From Acidimicrobiaceae bacterium (GTDB lineage: Bacteria > Actinomycetota > Acidimicrobiia > Acidimicrobiales > JAUTXP01): a DNA stretch of 64,000 bases. The stretch lies in the NCBI GenBank assembly GCA_030837965.1, contig JAUTXP010000003.1, positions 33,670-97,669 of the forward strand, given 5' to 3'. The position numbers and the translations under genes are program-made. Shown here one piece after another: positions 39,349-48,800 of the stretch. Position 1 is the stretch's first letter; every line of letters starts with the position of its first letter. Below the pieces are notes generated by a model that saw only the letters and a program-made list of their open reading frames with translations, did not search any database and had not been told where the DNA came from.

Positions 39349-39375
39349 ATGGACAAGAAAAGGTGCCCAGAACGG
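39323..39375 (-). promoter_or_regulatory. 17-bp inverted repeat enclosing a start codon
   Basis: Perfect 17-bp arms at 39323-39339 and 39359-39375 with a 19-base loop. In the mRNA of the 38548 gene the ATG (39348) would be in the loop and codons 4-9 in one arm. It could attenuate transcription from prs or control translation. The arm is near-identical to that at 27138. Confidence 0.65.
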
Positions 39376-39478
39376 TGGAGGGGCGCGTGGGCCGGGTGGG
39401 CGGGGCTGAGGGGGGCGGGGCGGGCGGGCACAGCAGCAGCGGCGGCGGGCACAGCGGCGGTGGGCATGGCAGAAGCGG

Positions 39479-40450
39479 TCAGGACTGGTTTTCGCCGCCG
39501 AAGATCTCGGAGACGGACGTGTCCTCGAACACGGCGTCGATGGCGTCGGCGATGATCCCCGCGGCGGACAGCACCTCGATGTTGGGGAGTTGCTTCTCGG
39601 GCGGCAGGGGCAGCGTGTTGGTGATGAACAGCCGGCTGATGGACGAGTTCTTGAGCCGGTCGGTGGCCGGGTCGGACAGCACGCCGTGGGTGGCCGCGGC
39701 CCAGACCTCGGACGCCCCTGCGGCGGCCAGCCGGTCGGCGGCGGCCACGATGGTGCCTGCCGTGTCGATCATGTCGTCCACCAGCAGGCACAGCCTGCCC
39801 TCGACCTCGCCCATCACGCCCAGGGCCTCGACCTGACTCGAGTCGGTCTTGGACCGCTTCTTCCAAATGGACGCCAGGTCGGCGTTGAGGTGCTGGGCGT
39901 AGACCTCGGCCGCCTTCAATCGACCGGCGTCGGGCGCCACCACGACCAAGTCGCCCGAGGCCTCCTCCTGCAACCTGGTCACCAATACAGGGGTCGCGGT
40001 GAGGTGGTCGACGGGCCCGTCGAAGAAGCCCTGGATCTGACCGGAGTGCAGGTCCACGCTCACGATCCGGTTGGCGCCCGCCGCAGTAAACATGTCGGCC
40101 ACCAGCTTGGCCGTGATGGGCTCGCGCCCCGACGCCTTGCGGTCCTGTCGGGAGTAGCCGTAGTACGGGCACACGGCCGTGATGCGCTTGGCCGAAGCCC
40201 GCTTGGCCGCGTCGATCATGATGAGCTGCTCCATGATCGAGTCGTTCACCGGCACGCAGTGGGTCTGCACGATGAAGACGTCGGCGCCCCGGATGGACTC
40301 GTCGTAGCGGCAGTGGATCTCGCCGTTCGGGAACTGCTTGAGGTTGGGCTCCCCGAGCTGCACGCCCAGGCGCTCGGCGATCTCCTCGGCCAGTCCTCGG
40401 TGGGACCGGCCCGAGTAGAGCTCGAGTCGCTTCGTGGGCACCAGCTCCAT
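39479..40450 (-). CDS. prs: Ribose-phosphate pyrophosphokinase
   Basis: A 323-residue enzyme that makes PRPP from ribose-5-phosphate and ATP for nucleotide, His and Trp synthesis. Motifs are LELYSGRSHRGLAEEIA at the N-terminus, FPNGEIHCRYDESIRG, the ATP-site PYYGYSRQDRKASGREPI, the flexible loop VVAPDAGRLKAAEVYA, and the PRPP-binding LLVDDMIDTAGT. All are complete. The ATG at 40450 is 3 bp after the glmU stop, so glmU and prs form one transcript, as in other actinobacteria. Confidence 0.97.
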   Translation of the reverse strand: MELVPTKRLELYSGRSHRGLAEEIAERLGVQLGEPNLKQFPNGEIHCRYDESIRGADVFIVQTHCVPVNDSIMEQLIMIDAAKRASAKRITAVCPYYGYSRQDRKASGREPITAKLVADMFTAAGANRIVSVDLHSGQIQGFFDGPVDHLTATPVLVTRLQEEASGDLVVVAPDAGRLKAAEVYAQHLNADLASIWKKRSKTDSSQVEALGVMGEVEGRLCLLVDDMIDTAGTIVAAADRLAAAGASEVWAAATHGVLSDPATDRLKNSSISRLFITNTLPLPPEKQLPNIEVLSAAGIIADAIDAVFEDTSVSEIFGGENQS

Positions 40451-40453
40451 CGC

Positions 40454-41560
40454 TTACTCCCCTGTGTCGACGCCCGTGCTGTAGAAGGGCCCCGTCACGG
40501 TACCCGCTGGGAGCTGGGCCCCGGGGGCGATGAAGGCGAACGGCCCCACCCGCGCGTCGGCACCGATCTCGGCCTGCCGGCACACGCTGTTCTCGATCAC
40601 GGCGCCGTCCCCGACGATGCAGTCGACCAGGCGCGTGTTGGGCCCGATCTCGGCCCCGGCCCCGACCTTGGTGACGCCTTGGAGGATGGCACCGGGGAAC
40701 AGGGTCACGTCCGAGGCCAGCTCGACAGAGGCGTCGATGTACGTGCGCTCCGGGTCGAGCATGGTGACACCCCTTCGCATCCAACGCTCGTTGGTGCGGT
40801 CCCGCAGCTCGGCCTCGGCGATGGCCAACTGGGCCCGGTCGTTGACGCCCGCCGCCTCCATCGGGTCCGACACGACCATGGACACGACCGGGTAGCCCGC
40901 GTCGTGCAGCACCTCGATGACGTCGGTCAGGTAGTACTCGCCTTGCGCGTTCTCAGGGCTGAGGCGGCGCAGCGACGGAGCCAGCACACTGCGGCGGAAG
41001 CAGTAGATGGACGTGTTGACCTCGTCGATCTGGCGCTCTTTGTCGTCCGCGTCGGCATGCTCGACGATGCGCGCCACCCGGTCGCCCTTGTCCCGAACGA
41101 TCCGGCCGTAGCCGGTGGGGTCCTCGATGCGGGCGGTGAGGATGGTGGCCGCGGCGTCGGCGGCCCGGTGGGTGCGGACCAACGCGGCCAGCGTGGCCGG
41201 GCGCAGCAGCGGCGTGTCGCCCGGCAGCACGACGATGTCGCCGTCGTCTGCGTCGTCGTCCTCGGGAAAGCCGGTGAGGGCCACGGCCACGGCGTCGCCG
41301 GTGCCGCGCTGCACGTGCTGCTCCACGAAGTCGAGGATGAGCTCAGGGGACGCCAGCTCCTGCAAGGCCTTGGTGACCCGCTCGGCGCCGTGACCGACCA
41401 CGGCGACCACACGCTCGATGGGCAGTTCGCCCAAGGCGTCGATCACGTGCATGACCATGGGGCGGCCGCACAACAGGTGCAGCGGCTTGGGCCGGGTCGA
41501 GCGCATCCGCGTGCCCTCTCCGGCGGCGAGGACGACGGCAGACAGCGGGCGTTCGCTCAT
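40454..41560 (-). CDS. glmU: GlmU-type N-acetylglucosamine-1-phosphate uridylyltransferase, lacking the acetyltransferase end
   Basis: A 368-residue protein. The N-terminal 230 residues are a complete uridylyltransferase (VVLAAGEGTRMRSTRPKPLH, QRGTGDAVAVAL, LPGDTPLLRP, GEYYLTDVIEV). A linker and left-handed beta-helix turns (DPERTYIDASVELASDVTLFPG) follow. The protein stops about 85-90 residues before the usual end, at the point where full GlmU enters its acetyltransferase active site (GHVGNFVE-type strand and catalytic His). Prs starts four bases later, so no broken remnant exists. It should form UDP-GlcNAc, but the acetylation of glucosamine-1-phosphate would need another protein. A bifunctional GlmU is the usual form. 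Confidence 0.88.
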   Translation of the reverse strand: MSERPLSAVVLAAGEGTRMRSTRPKPLHLLCGRPMVMHVIDALGELPIERVVAVVGHGAERVTKALQELASPELILDFVEQHVQRGTGDAVAVALTGFPEDDDADDGDIVVLPGDTPLLRPATLAALVRTHRAADAAATILTARIEDPTGYGRIVRDKGDRVARIVEHADADDKERQIDEVNTSIYCFRRSVLAPSLRRLSPENAQGEYYLTDVIEVLHDAGYPVVSMVVSDPMEAAGVNDRAQLAIAEAELRDRTNERWMRRGVTMLDPERTYIDASVELASDVTLFPGAILQGVTKVGAGAEIGPNTRLVDCIVGDGAVIENSVCRQAEIGADARVGPFAFIAPGAQLPAGTVTGPFYSTGVDTGE

Positions 41561-41651
41561 GATGATGTTTTACCCCCTCGGACAAGGACCGTCCGTGACG
41601 CCGGTCACCGAGCGGCTCCGAGCCTTGCCGGGCGGGCCGACGAAGCGCAGA

Positions 41652-41945
41652 ATGCCAGACATGTGCCGGGCCAGATACGAAGACACCCACCAAGGCTTTG
41701 TCCGCCATGCGCAGCGGGTCGCCGCCATCCTCGCGGTGGGACTCGCCGTGTGGGCCCTCACCGGGGCAGGCGTGTTCTGGCCGGGTTGGGTGGCGCTGAT
41801 CCTGGGGGTCAAGCTGGCCGCCCACGCCCGCAGGGTCTACAGCGGCGGTCGGTCGGATGCCGACCTGGACATCGCAGACGACGACAACGTGGACCAGGCC
41901 CTCGTCCACCGGGACCAGTTCGAGGACGAGTTCGAGATCGTGTAG
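41652..41945 (+). CDS. Small 2TM-type membrane protein
   Basis: A 97-residue protein with two hydrophobic helices (about 23-38 and 42-54), resembling 2TM-domain proteins (RHAQRVAAILAVGLAVWALTG), and an acidic tail (DADLDIADDDNVDQ) ending EDEFEIV. ATGs at 41652 and 41661 are both possible; neither has a strong ribosome-binding site. Its TAG stop directly abuts the 3' end of the convergent tRNA-Gln gene. The function is unknown. Confidence 0.62.
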   Translation: MPDMCRARYEDTHQGFVRHAQRVAAILAVGLAVWALTGAGVFWPGWVALILGVKLAAHARRVYSGGRSDADLDIADDDNVDQALVHRDQFEDEFEIV

Positions 41946-42017
41946 CTCGGGGGCAGCGGATCGAACGCTGATTCTCAGATCCAAAGTCTGATGTCCTGCC
42001 GTTTGGACGACCCCCGA
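41946..42017 (-). tRNA. tRNA-Gln (anticodon TTG)
   Basis: A 72-nt cloverleaf on the minus strand. Acceptor TCGGGGG pairs with CCCCCGA, discriminator G; D-stem GTCC/GGAC; anticodon stem TCAGA/TCTGA with loop CTTTGGA, giving anticodon TTG; T-stem CAGCG/CGCTG with loop TTCGATC. CCA is not encoded. It lies upstream of glmU, the usual actinobacterial arrangement, and its 3' end touches the stop codon of the convergent gene. Confidence 0.95.
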
Positions 42018-42082
42018 TCGGCGCCCCTGAACATACCGGGGTTGGCACCGGCACCGGCCGCCACCTACCCTCTGACCCCGCC

Positions 42083-42181
42083 ATGGGCTCGTTGATCAAA
42101 AAGCGCCGCAAGCGCATGCGGAAGAAGAAGCACAAGAAGATGCTGAAGGCCACCCGCTGGCAGAGGCGGGCAGGCAAGTAG
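42083..42181 (+). CDS. bS22 / AURKAIP1-COX24 domain small ribosomal protein
   Basis: A 32-residue, extremely basic protein (MGSLIKKRRKRMRKKKHKK, then MLKATRWQRRAGK). It matches the AURKAIP1/COX24-domain small proteins of Actinobacteria, identified in mycobacterial 30S subunits as bS22 near the decoding site. The ATG at 42083 follows the CCGCC of the leader without a clear ribosome-binding site. It stands between tRNA-Gln and copy 3 of the palindrome, which may end its transcript. Confidence 0.93.
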   Translation: MGSLIKKRRKRMRKKKHKKMLKATRWQRRAGK

Positions 42182-42229
42182 CGCGGCCGCTCCTCACGGG
42201 GCGGCCGTTTCGCGTCTCCCGCCCCTCAT

Positions 42230-42260
42230 CTTTTCCACAGCACCTGCTGCTGTGGAAAAG
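42230..42260. repeat. 31-bp palindrome, copy 3 of 5
   Basis: Identical to copies 1 and 2. It lies between the convergent bS22 stop (49 bp away) and the SUKH immunity gene stop (13 bp away). Confidence 0.93.
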
Positions 42261-42272
42261 TCGCGCTGGGGG

Positions 42273-42809
42273 TCAGCGCCAGGGCAAAAGGTCGGACGGG
42301 GCCTGGGCCAACTCGGGGTCGCGGGCCAGGACGTAGTCGGCGTCATAGGGCCAGCGGTCGTCGTCGGCCAGTTCTCCCTCGAACAGGAACCGCAAGAAGC
42401 TGAGGACGCTGCCAGCCACGATCTGGTCGATGGCGTCGAAGCCCTCCTGGGCGTCCACGAAGCCGACCCAGACCCGCTCGCCGCCAGCGCCACCCGCGGC
42501 GTCGCGCCGGAAGACCACCCAGTAGTCGCCGTTGCCGTCCCCCGCGATGGGCACCCAGCCCAGTCCCGCCCAGTCCGGGAAGATCCGCAGGTAGTGCTCG
42601 ATGCTGAGAAAGTCGTCGGCGTCGCGCAGCCCGAAGACGTTGCCGGGCGGCACCACTGCGCCGTTCACCCGTTGCAGCCAGCTCACCACTTCGCCTGGCA
42701 GCGTCAGCCCGGTCCTGACCTCGAAGCCGCGCACGTCCTCCGCCGATGCGCCCGTCGGGGGCGGTCCACCGTCCGTCAGCCGGGCCAGCAAGGCCAAGAC
42801 GTCTTCCAT
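42273..42809 (-). CDS. SMI1/KNR4 (SUKH) family protein, probable immunity protein
   Basis: A 178-residue SUKH-superfamily protein. Family marks are FEVRTGLTLPGEVVSWLQRVNG, the strand WVPIAGDGNGDYWVVF with its conserved Gly-Asp-Gly turn, and an acidic C-terminal helix region. SUKH proteins neutralise nuclease toxins, mostly of the HNH type, in polymorphic toxin systems. It lies 48 bp downstream of the RHS toxin gene, same strand, exactly where an immunity gene is expected. The GTG at 42812 and ATG at 42809 are adjacent choices. A 14-bp direct repeat (GCATGATCGAGCGG, twice) fills the leader. Confidence 0.88.
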   Translation of the reverse strand: MEDVLALLARLTDGGPPPTGASAEDVRGFEVRTGLTLPGEVVSWLQRVNGAVVPPGNVFGLRDADDFLSIEHYLRIFPDWAGLGWVPIAGDGNGDYWVVFRRDAAGGAGGERVWVGFVDAQEGFDAIDQIVAGSVLSFLRFLFEGELADDDRWPYDADYVLARDPELAQAPSDLLPWR

Positions 42810-42857
42810 CACCGCTCGATCATGCCCGCTCGATCATGCCTGCCCAACCGGCGCGCC

Positions 42858-45800
42858 CTACTGATCACTCAGGTTCTGCATGAGGTGGCCGTACATCTCG
42901 TCCACCTGATCGCGCTGGGCCAGCAGCTCGTCCTCGGTGGGCGTGCGTCCGCACAGCCCGGCTTTGAACTGCTGCCAGGCCGAGCTGACCTTGGCGTGGT
43001 CCGAAGGCGTCAGGCCCGCCAGGTTGTCGATGGCGTTGATGTCGCCCGAGTACACGTCTCGCCACTCGATCTGGATGCGATGGTGCACCTGGAGCCCCGA
43101 CGCGCTCGCCTCCTGGCCGGTCACGTCCTGCCACGTCCTGCGGGCCGCTCTGCGGATGGACTGGTCCTCGGCCTTGCGACTGGGCCGGTCCGCCGACGCG
43201 TCGCAGTTCTCCGTCCTCGTCCGCCTGCCCCGGCCGCCGTCTCCATTGCCGCCCGCGCCCGCGGCGGTGGCGGGCTCGCACGCGTCGGCCGCGTCGCCCG
43301 TGCGCAGCAGGGAGCACCCGTCAGGGACCGAGCCCGTCTTTGACGTGCACGAGGCGACGGTGCCGCCCGCACCGCACTTCCCCTTGTCGGTGGCCTTGGC
43401 CGTCTTGATGTGCGTGGGCCGGTCGGGCGCCTCGTTGACCAGCGTGGTCGCATTGGTCAGGTCGGCCTTGGCCACCTTGAACGCACCGGGGCCGCCGTCA
43501 GGCACGGGCGGGGCGACCACTGGCGGCAGGGGCTTCGGCTTCGGCGGACGAGGCGGACGGGGTCCGCCGGGACGGCCGCCCGGAGGGCCGTGGCGCGGGT
43601 CGGTGGACGGCCAGTCGTAGACGTAGTGGCCCAAGCCGTGGCCGACCGTGTCCCAGTCGAACTCCCGCGAGACCGGGTCCCAGTACATGGACACGCCGGA
43701 GTTGGAGGTGAAGTTGATGTGGCTGGTCGCGGGAGCGGATTGCGGGCTCGACTTGCCGCCGCCGCTCAGCCCCGACCACGCCAGAGCCCCGCCGATGAGG
43801 GCGCCGATGCCGTCCACGAGCGCCTGGATGGCATTGCTCGACCCCGGCGGACCCATGCCGCCGCCGCCCTCCATCTGCGCCGACGTCATGCCCGCAGGCG
43901 CGCCCTGGGACTCGATGACGCCCACGTGACCACTCGGGTCGCGGCCCGACAGCGGGTTGCCCGACACATAGGCGTACCGATTGGCGCCGGAGACGGTCCA
44001 GTCGTCCTGGGTCACCTCGTCGCGCGACGAGAACTGGGCTCGGGCCGGGTTGTACCAGCGGGCCTGCATGTGCACGCTGCCGGTGGCCGAGTCGGTCCAC
44101 TGGCTCTGCATGCCCAGCGGCCCCCGAATGCCTGAGCCGGACGAGGCCGTCGTTGCGCCCCACGGGTCGTAGGCGGTGGCCGACGACACCGAGCCCGTCG
44201 CCGGGTCGAAGGTCGCGGTCACGTCGTCATGGCCGTCGGCCAACAGCTCGGTGGCCGTGGCCGTGACGCCGCTCTGGGCCAGGACGTCTCCCTGCGCGTC
44301 GCGGGCGACCTTCACGCCGCCGTCGGCGACCGGCTCGAGGTCGAGACCGCTGTACGACATGGCTGTGCCGTTGTGGAGCGCGGTGCGGTCGAGGGCGTCG
44401 TAGGAGTACGTGCTGGGTCCGTCGTTGAGGATGCGGTCGAAGGCGTCGGCTGTGAGTGCGGTCGTGGTCGTGCCGCTGCGACGGGTCGCCAGCGTCCCCC
44501 GCGGCGTGTACGTGTACGCGTTGCCGGCCGTGTCCGAAAGCAGTCGGCCGCGCTCGTCGTAGGCCGACGTCACGCCCGCAGCCGACGTGCGGTTGCCTGC
44601 CGCGTCGTAGCCATAGGAAACCGCGGCCCCACCCGGGGGGGTCCACGAAACGAGGCGGTCGGCCAAGTCGTAGGCGTACGCGGAGGTGCCCGCCCCGGCC
44701 GTCCCCACTGGGCCGATGGCCTTGGTGACGACGTTGCCGTCGGCGTCGTAGGTGTAGTCCGTGCGGTAGGTGGCCGCGCCGTTCGGCCCGGCCAACACGT
44801 CGGACGCCAACTGGGTGCGGTCGGTGTACGTCCACGTCCGCACCGGTCCGTTGGCACCCACCGTCTCGGTGCGGGGCTCGGCCGCATCGGTGTAGGTCCA
44901 CGTGCGCGTCTTGCCCGTCACCGCGTCGGTGGCGGTCGCGGGCAGACCGCGCAGGTCCCACGTGAAGGTGGCCGCGCCCGCCGCGTCGGTGCGCGACGTC
45001 AACCGTCCGTCCTCGTCGTAGGCCAGCGTGACCGCGCCCGCGGGCCCGGTGGCGCTGGTCAACAGCCCGCGGTCGTCGTACGCGAACGTCTGCGTTCCGG
45101 ACGGATGACTGATCGACGTGACCCGGCCGACGGCGTCATAGGTCCACGACTTCAGACCCGGTGCGCCGACCCCGGTCTCCTTGACGACCCGGCCCAGGGC
45201 GTCGCGCGTCTTGGTGACCGAGACGCCTCCCGGCTTGCGCGTCTCCACCGTTGCACCAGCCGCGTCGTAGACATCGGTGAACGTCCTGTCGGCCGCCGCG
45301 GGCTGGGCCGCAGTGGCGGGCTCGACCACCGACTCGGGCAGGTTCCACGGCGTGAATGCAGCCGTCGTGGCTTGGTTCAGCGGGTCGGTGGTCTTGACCC
45401 GGTTGCCCACCGCGTCATAGGCGAACGCGGTCGTGGCCGAGCTTCCGTTGGCCAACGGCTGGGTCACTGACAGGATGCGATTGAGGGCGTCGTAGGACGC
45501 AGTGCGGGTCGAACTGGTGGTGAGGCCCGGACCCGACGCCGACGGCGTGCGCGACGTGACGTTGCCCGCCAGGTCGTAGCCCGTGTTGGCCGTGTGCAGC
45601 AGCGTGCCGGTGGGCCCGAACTCGGCCGCCGACGTGGGCCTGCCCGCCAGGTCGTAGGTGGTGCGCTTGACCCTGTTCAACGGGTCGGTGGTGGACGCAG
45701 CCCGACCCGCCAGGTCCCGGCCGATCCGCCAGATCTTCCCGGCCCCGTCCTGGGCCTGGATGCGCTCGGAGGCCGCGTTGTAGTCGGCGTAGGAGACCTC

Positions 45801-48800
45801 GCCGTGCGGCAGCGTGGTGCGGTTGACGTTGCCGAGGTCGTCATAGCGGTACGACGTCGTGAACCGGCTGGGCGTTGCCGTCCCGTTGCGGACGACGTCG
45901 GTGGACGACAGCAGGCGGTTCAGGTCGTCATAGGTCGACTCGGTGACGGCGCCCACCTGGTCCACGACCGACGTGGTGTTGCCCGCGTCGTCGTAGCTGA
46001 AGCGGGTGACCCCCGCGGCGGCAGAGGCGTTGGCCTTTGGCTCCGTCCTGCGCACCGGCCGGTTGAGGTTGTCGTAGTCGAACGTGGTGGTCTGGCCACG
46101 ACGGTCGACCATGGACACGACGTTGCTATTGGCGTCATACGTGCTGCGCTCGGTCGGCGTGATGGGGGCCAAGCCGGGCGGCGTGTAGGTCGGATAGGTC
46201 GTGACCGTGGGCCGGCCCAGCCGGTCGAAGGCCACGCTGGTGACGTTGCCGTTGGCGTCCTTGGACGCCACCACGTCGTCGAAGGTGTCGTAGCCCTGGA
46301 AGCTGACTGGCGCCGCCGTCCCGCCAGACGCGTTCGGCACGGCCGGGCTGTCCGTGCGGACCAGCCTTCCGAGCGGGTCGTAGGACATCGTGGTCCGATA
46401 GGCCGGATCGGGCGGCGTGGTCGTCCCGCCCCGCGGGTCGGTCACCGAGGTCACCAGGCCGCGCTGGTCGCGCACCCGGTTGGTGACCAGGTCGACAGCG
46501 CCGTTCTCGACCGTGCTCTGGAGCATCCGGCCTTCGTTGTCGTAGGTCCAGCGCTGCTCCTCGGTGCGAGTGCCGTCGGTGACCGTCTGGCGCAGCACGT
46601 TGCCGTTGGCGTCGTGCGCGTACGCGACCCGGCGGTTGAGCCCGGTCGGGTCGAGCGTGGTCCCGGTGAGCCGTCCCGCCGCGTCATACGCGGATGTGAC
46701 GACCCGAAGCGTGTTGCCCAGGCGCGTGGTCGTCTCGTCGCCCGCGGCGTCGTAGTCGTGCGACTCCACGACGTAGTCGCGCGTCGTCCCCGCAGGGTCG
46801 CGCAGGCCCAACAGGGTGACCGCCTTGAGTCGGTCGTCGTCGTAGTAGGCGAACTTGCGGGTCCGACCCCGGGCGTCGACCTCGGTGTCGATTCGGCCGG
46901 CTGGGTCATACGTCCGCTGGAGAAGCGTGACGTCGCGCCCAGGCCCCGGCGTGATGGGATCGTCGACGAAGCCCTGAGCCACGATGGACGACAACTCGCC
47001 CCGCTTGGTGTAACCGAACCCCACGACGTGACCGCGTCCATCGGTCGAGGCGACGACCCGGCCCGCGTCGTCGAAGCGGCGCGAGGTGGTGTTGCCCTCG
47101 GCGTCGGCCCCGCCCTGCGCCACGTCGGCCGCGTCGAAGTCGACGTGGGTTCGACGGGCCGGGTCGTTGCCGCGGAGGTCGGACACGATGACGTCGGTGC
47201 AGTTCCCGTTGGCGTCGTACGCGTACGTCGTGCGGCGCTGGTGCGGCGTCGACGTCACCGCGTCGGTGGTGGCGGGCTCGGTGACCGTCTCCAGCCTGCC
47301 CAACGCGTCGTACGTGCTCGTCGTGGTCAGGCCGCCCGGATACGAGTTGGAGAACTGGGTGGCGGTGACCTGCCTGCCCATGGCGTCATAGGCGAAGTCG
47401 GTCCGGAGTCCGGCGCGGTCGATGGTGCGCGTGGGGTCGCCCGCCGCGTTGTAGAAGAACTGCGTCGCGCGCTGGAGCGCGTCCGTCTTGGTGGACAACA
47501 AGCCGGCGGGAACGGTGCCGGTGGACCCGACGGCAGCCTCCGTGCCCGTCGTGTACGACTGCGACTCGGTAGTGCCTTGGGCGAACTCGGCCGTGGGCGG
47601 GGTGACGGTCGAAGCCGGCGCGCCGCTGGCCGTGTAGGTGTACGAGGTCTTGAACCGGTCGTCGGTGGGGCCGCTCGAACGCGGGTCGCGATAGGCGACC
47701 AGCCGGTCGTTGCGCAGGTCGTTGGCGGCGCCGAGGTAGTAGTCGTAGTACGACGCGGGCGCACCGTCGTAAGCCGTGCGCTTGACCACGTTGCCACGCC
47801 CGTCGTTGACCAGCGTGATGGCGTGGCCGTTCTCGTCGGCGATGCGCGAGACAGAACCGTTGACGTCGTAGGCGAACGACCGCGAGCTCCCCAACTCGTC
47901 CTTGCGCAGGATCAGGCGGCTCGACCCGTCGTAGGTCATCGCCACCGCGTTCAGCAGAGGGTCGGTGAACGTGACCGTCGTCTGGGCGGGCGAGGCCTGC
48001 GTGGTGACGGCGTAGGTCCAGCGCTTGTTGCGACCGTCCTGACGCCAGTCCACCCGACCGGTGACGTCGTCGTAGTGGACCTGCTCGGTGGTGTTGCCCT
48101 TGGGCCGGGTGACTGAGGCCAGCCTGCCTGCGGGGTCGTAGGCGTACGTCGTGCAATGGCGGTCGGTGGGCGTGTCCAGCGGGTCGCACGCCCGGTCCAG
48201 GCGGTCACCCGTGTAGGCGTAGGTCCACGACCTCGGCCCGGCACCGTCGACCGCAGGCGTCGTCGCCGAGGTGATGTGGGCGCCCGTCCAGGTCAGCGTG
48301 ACCGAGCGGCCGCTGGCCACGTCGGCGAAAACGGTGTGGCCCGCACCGTCGGGCGTGAGCGTCACCTTGCGAGCGGTCGGGTCGGTGACGGACGACAGCG
48401 CGCCAGTGGTGTCGAACGTGTAGGTGGTGGAGGACTTGTCGGACAGGGTCGCGCCCGACGCGGTGGAGGTCAGCGTGGCGAAGTAACCCGGCGATGCCGC
48501 CCACGTGTTGTCCGGGTTGCGGGCGAAGGCCTGACGGCGGCCGTCCTGATAAGAGACGGTCGCGTTGGCGCCCGCGAAGTCGACGCGCATGTCGAACAGG
48601 CTCGACCAGCCCACGCCGAAGGCATGGTTGGCGGCGTCGCCGCTGTTGTAGGTGCGCTGCACGCCGAGCTGCGGGCCCACCGACTGCACCGGCGCCTCGA
48701 AGGCGGACGTGACGTAGTTGCCGATCGACGGGTTCACGCCGCCTTCGGAGACGCCGTACGGATCGTCGCCGAAGTGGGAGGCGGCGTTGGCGTCAGGGAC

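Noticed and set aside
40451..40453. Frameshift as the cause of the short GlmU
   Set aside because: Only three bases separate the glmU stop from the prs start, so there is no room for the missing acetyltransferase part in another frame.
45594..48116. Long plus-strand reading frame of 840 codons antisense to the RHS gene
   Set aside because: Its sequence is a frame shadow of repeated YD motifs on the other strand, rich in Arg, Val and Gly, with no recognisable domain. The same holds for the frame at 48156-49901.
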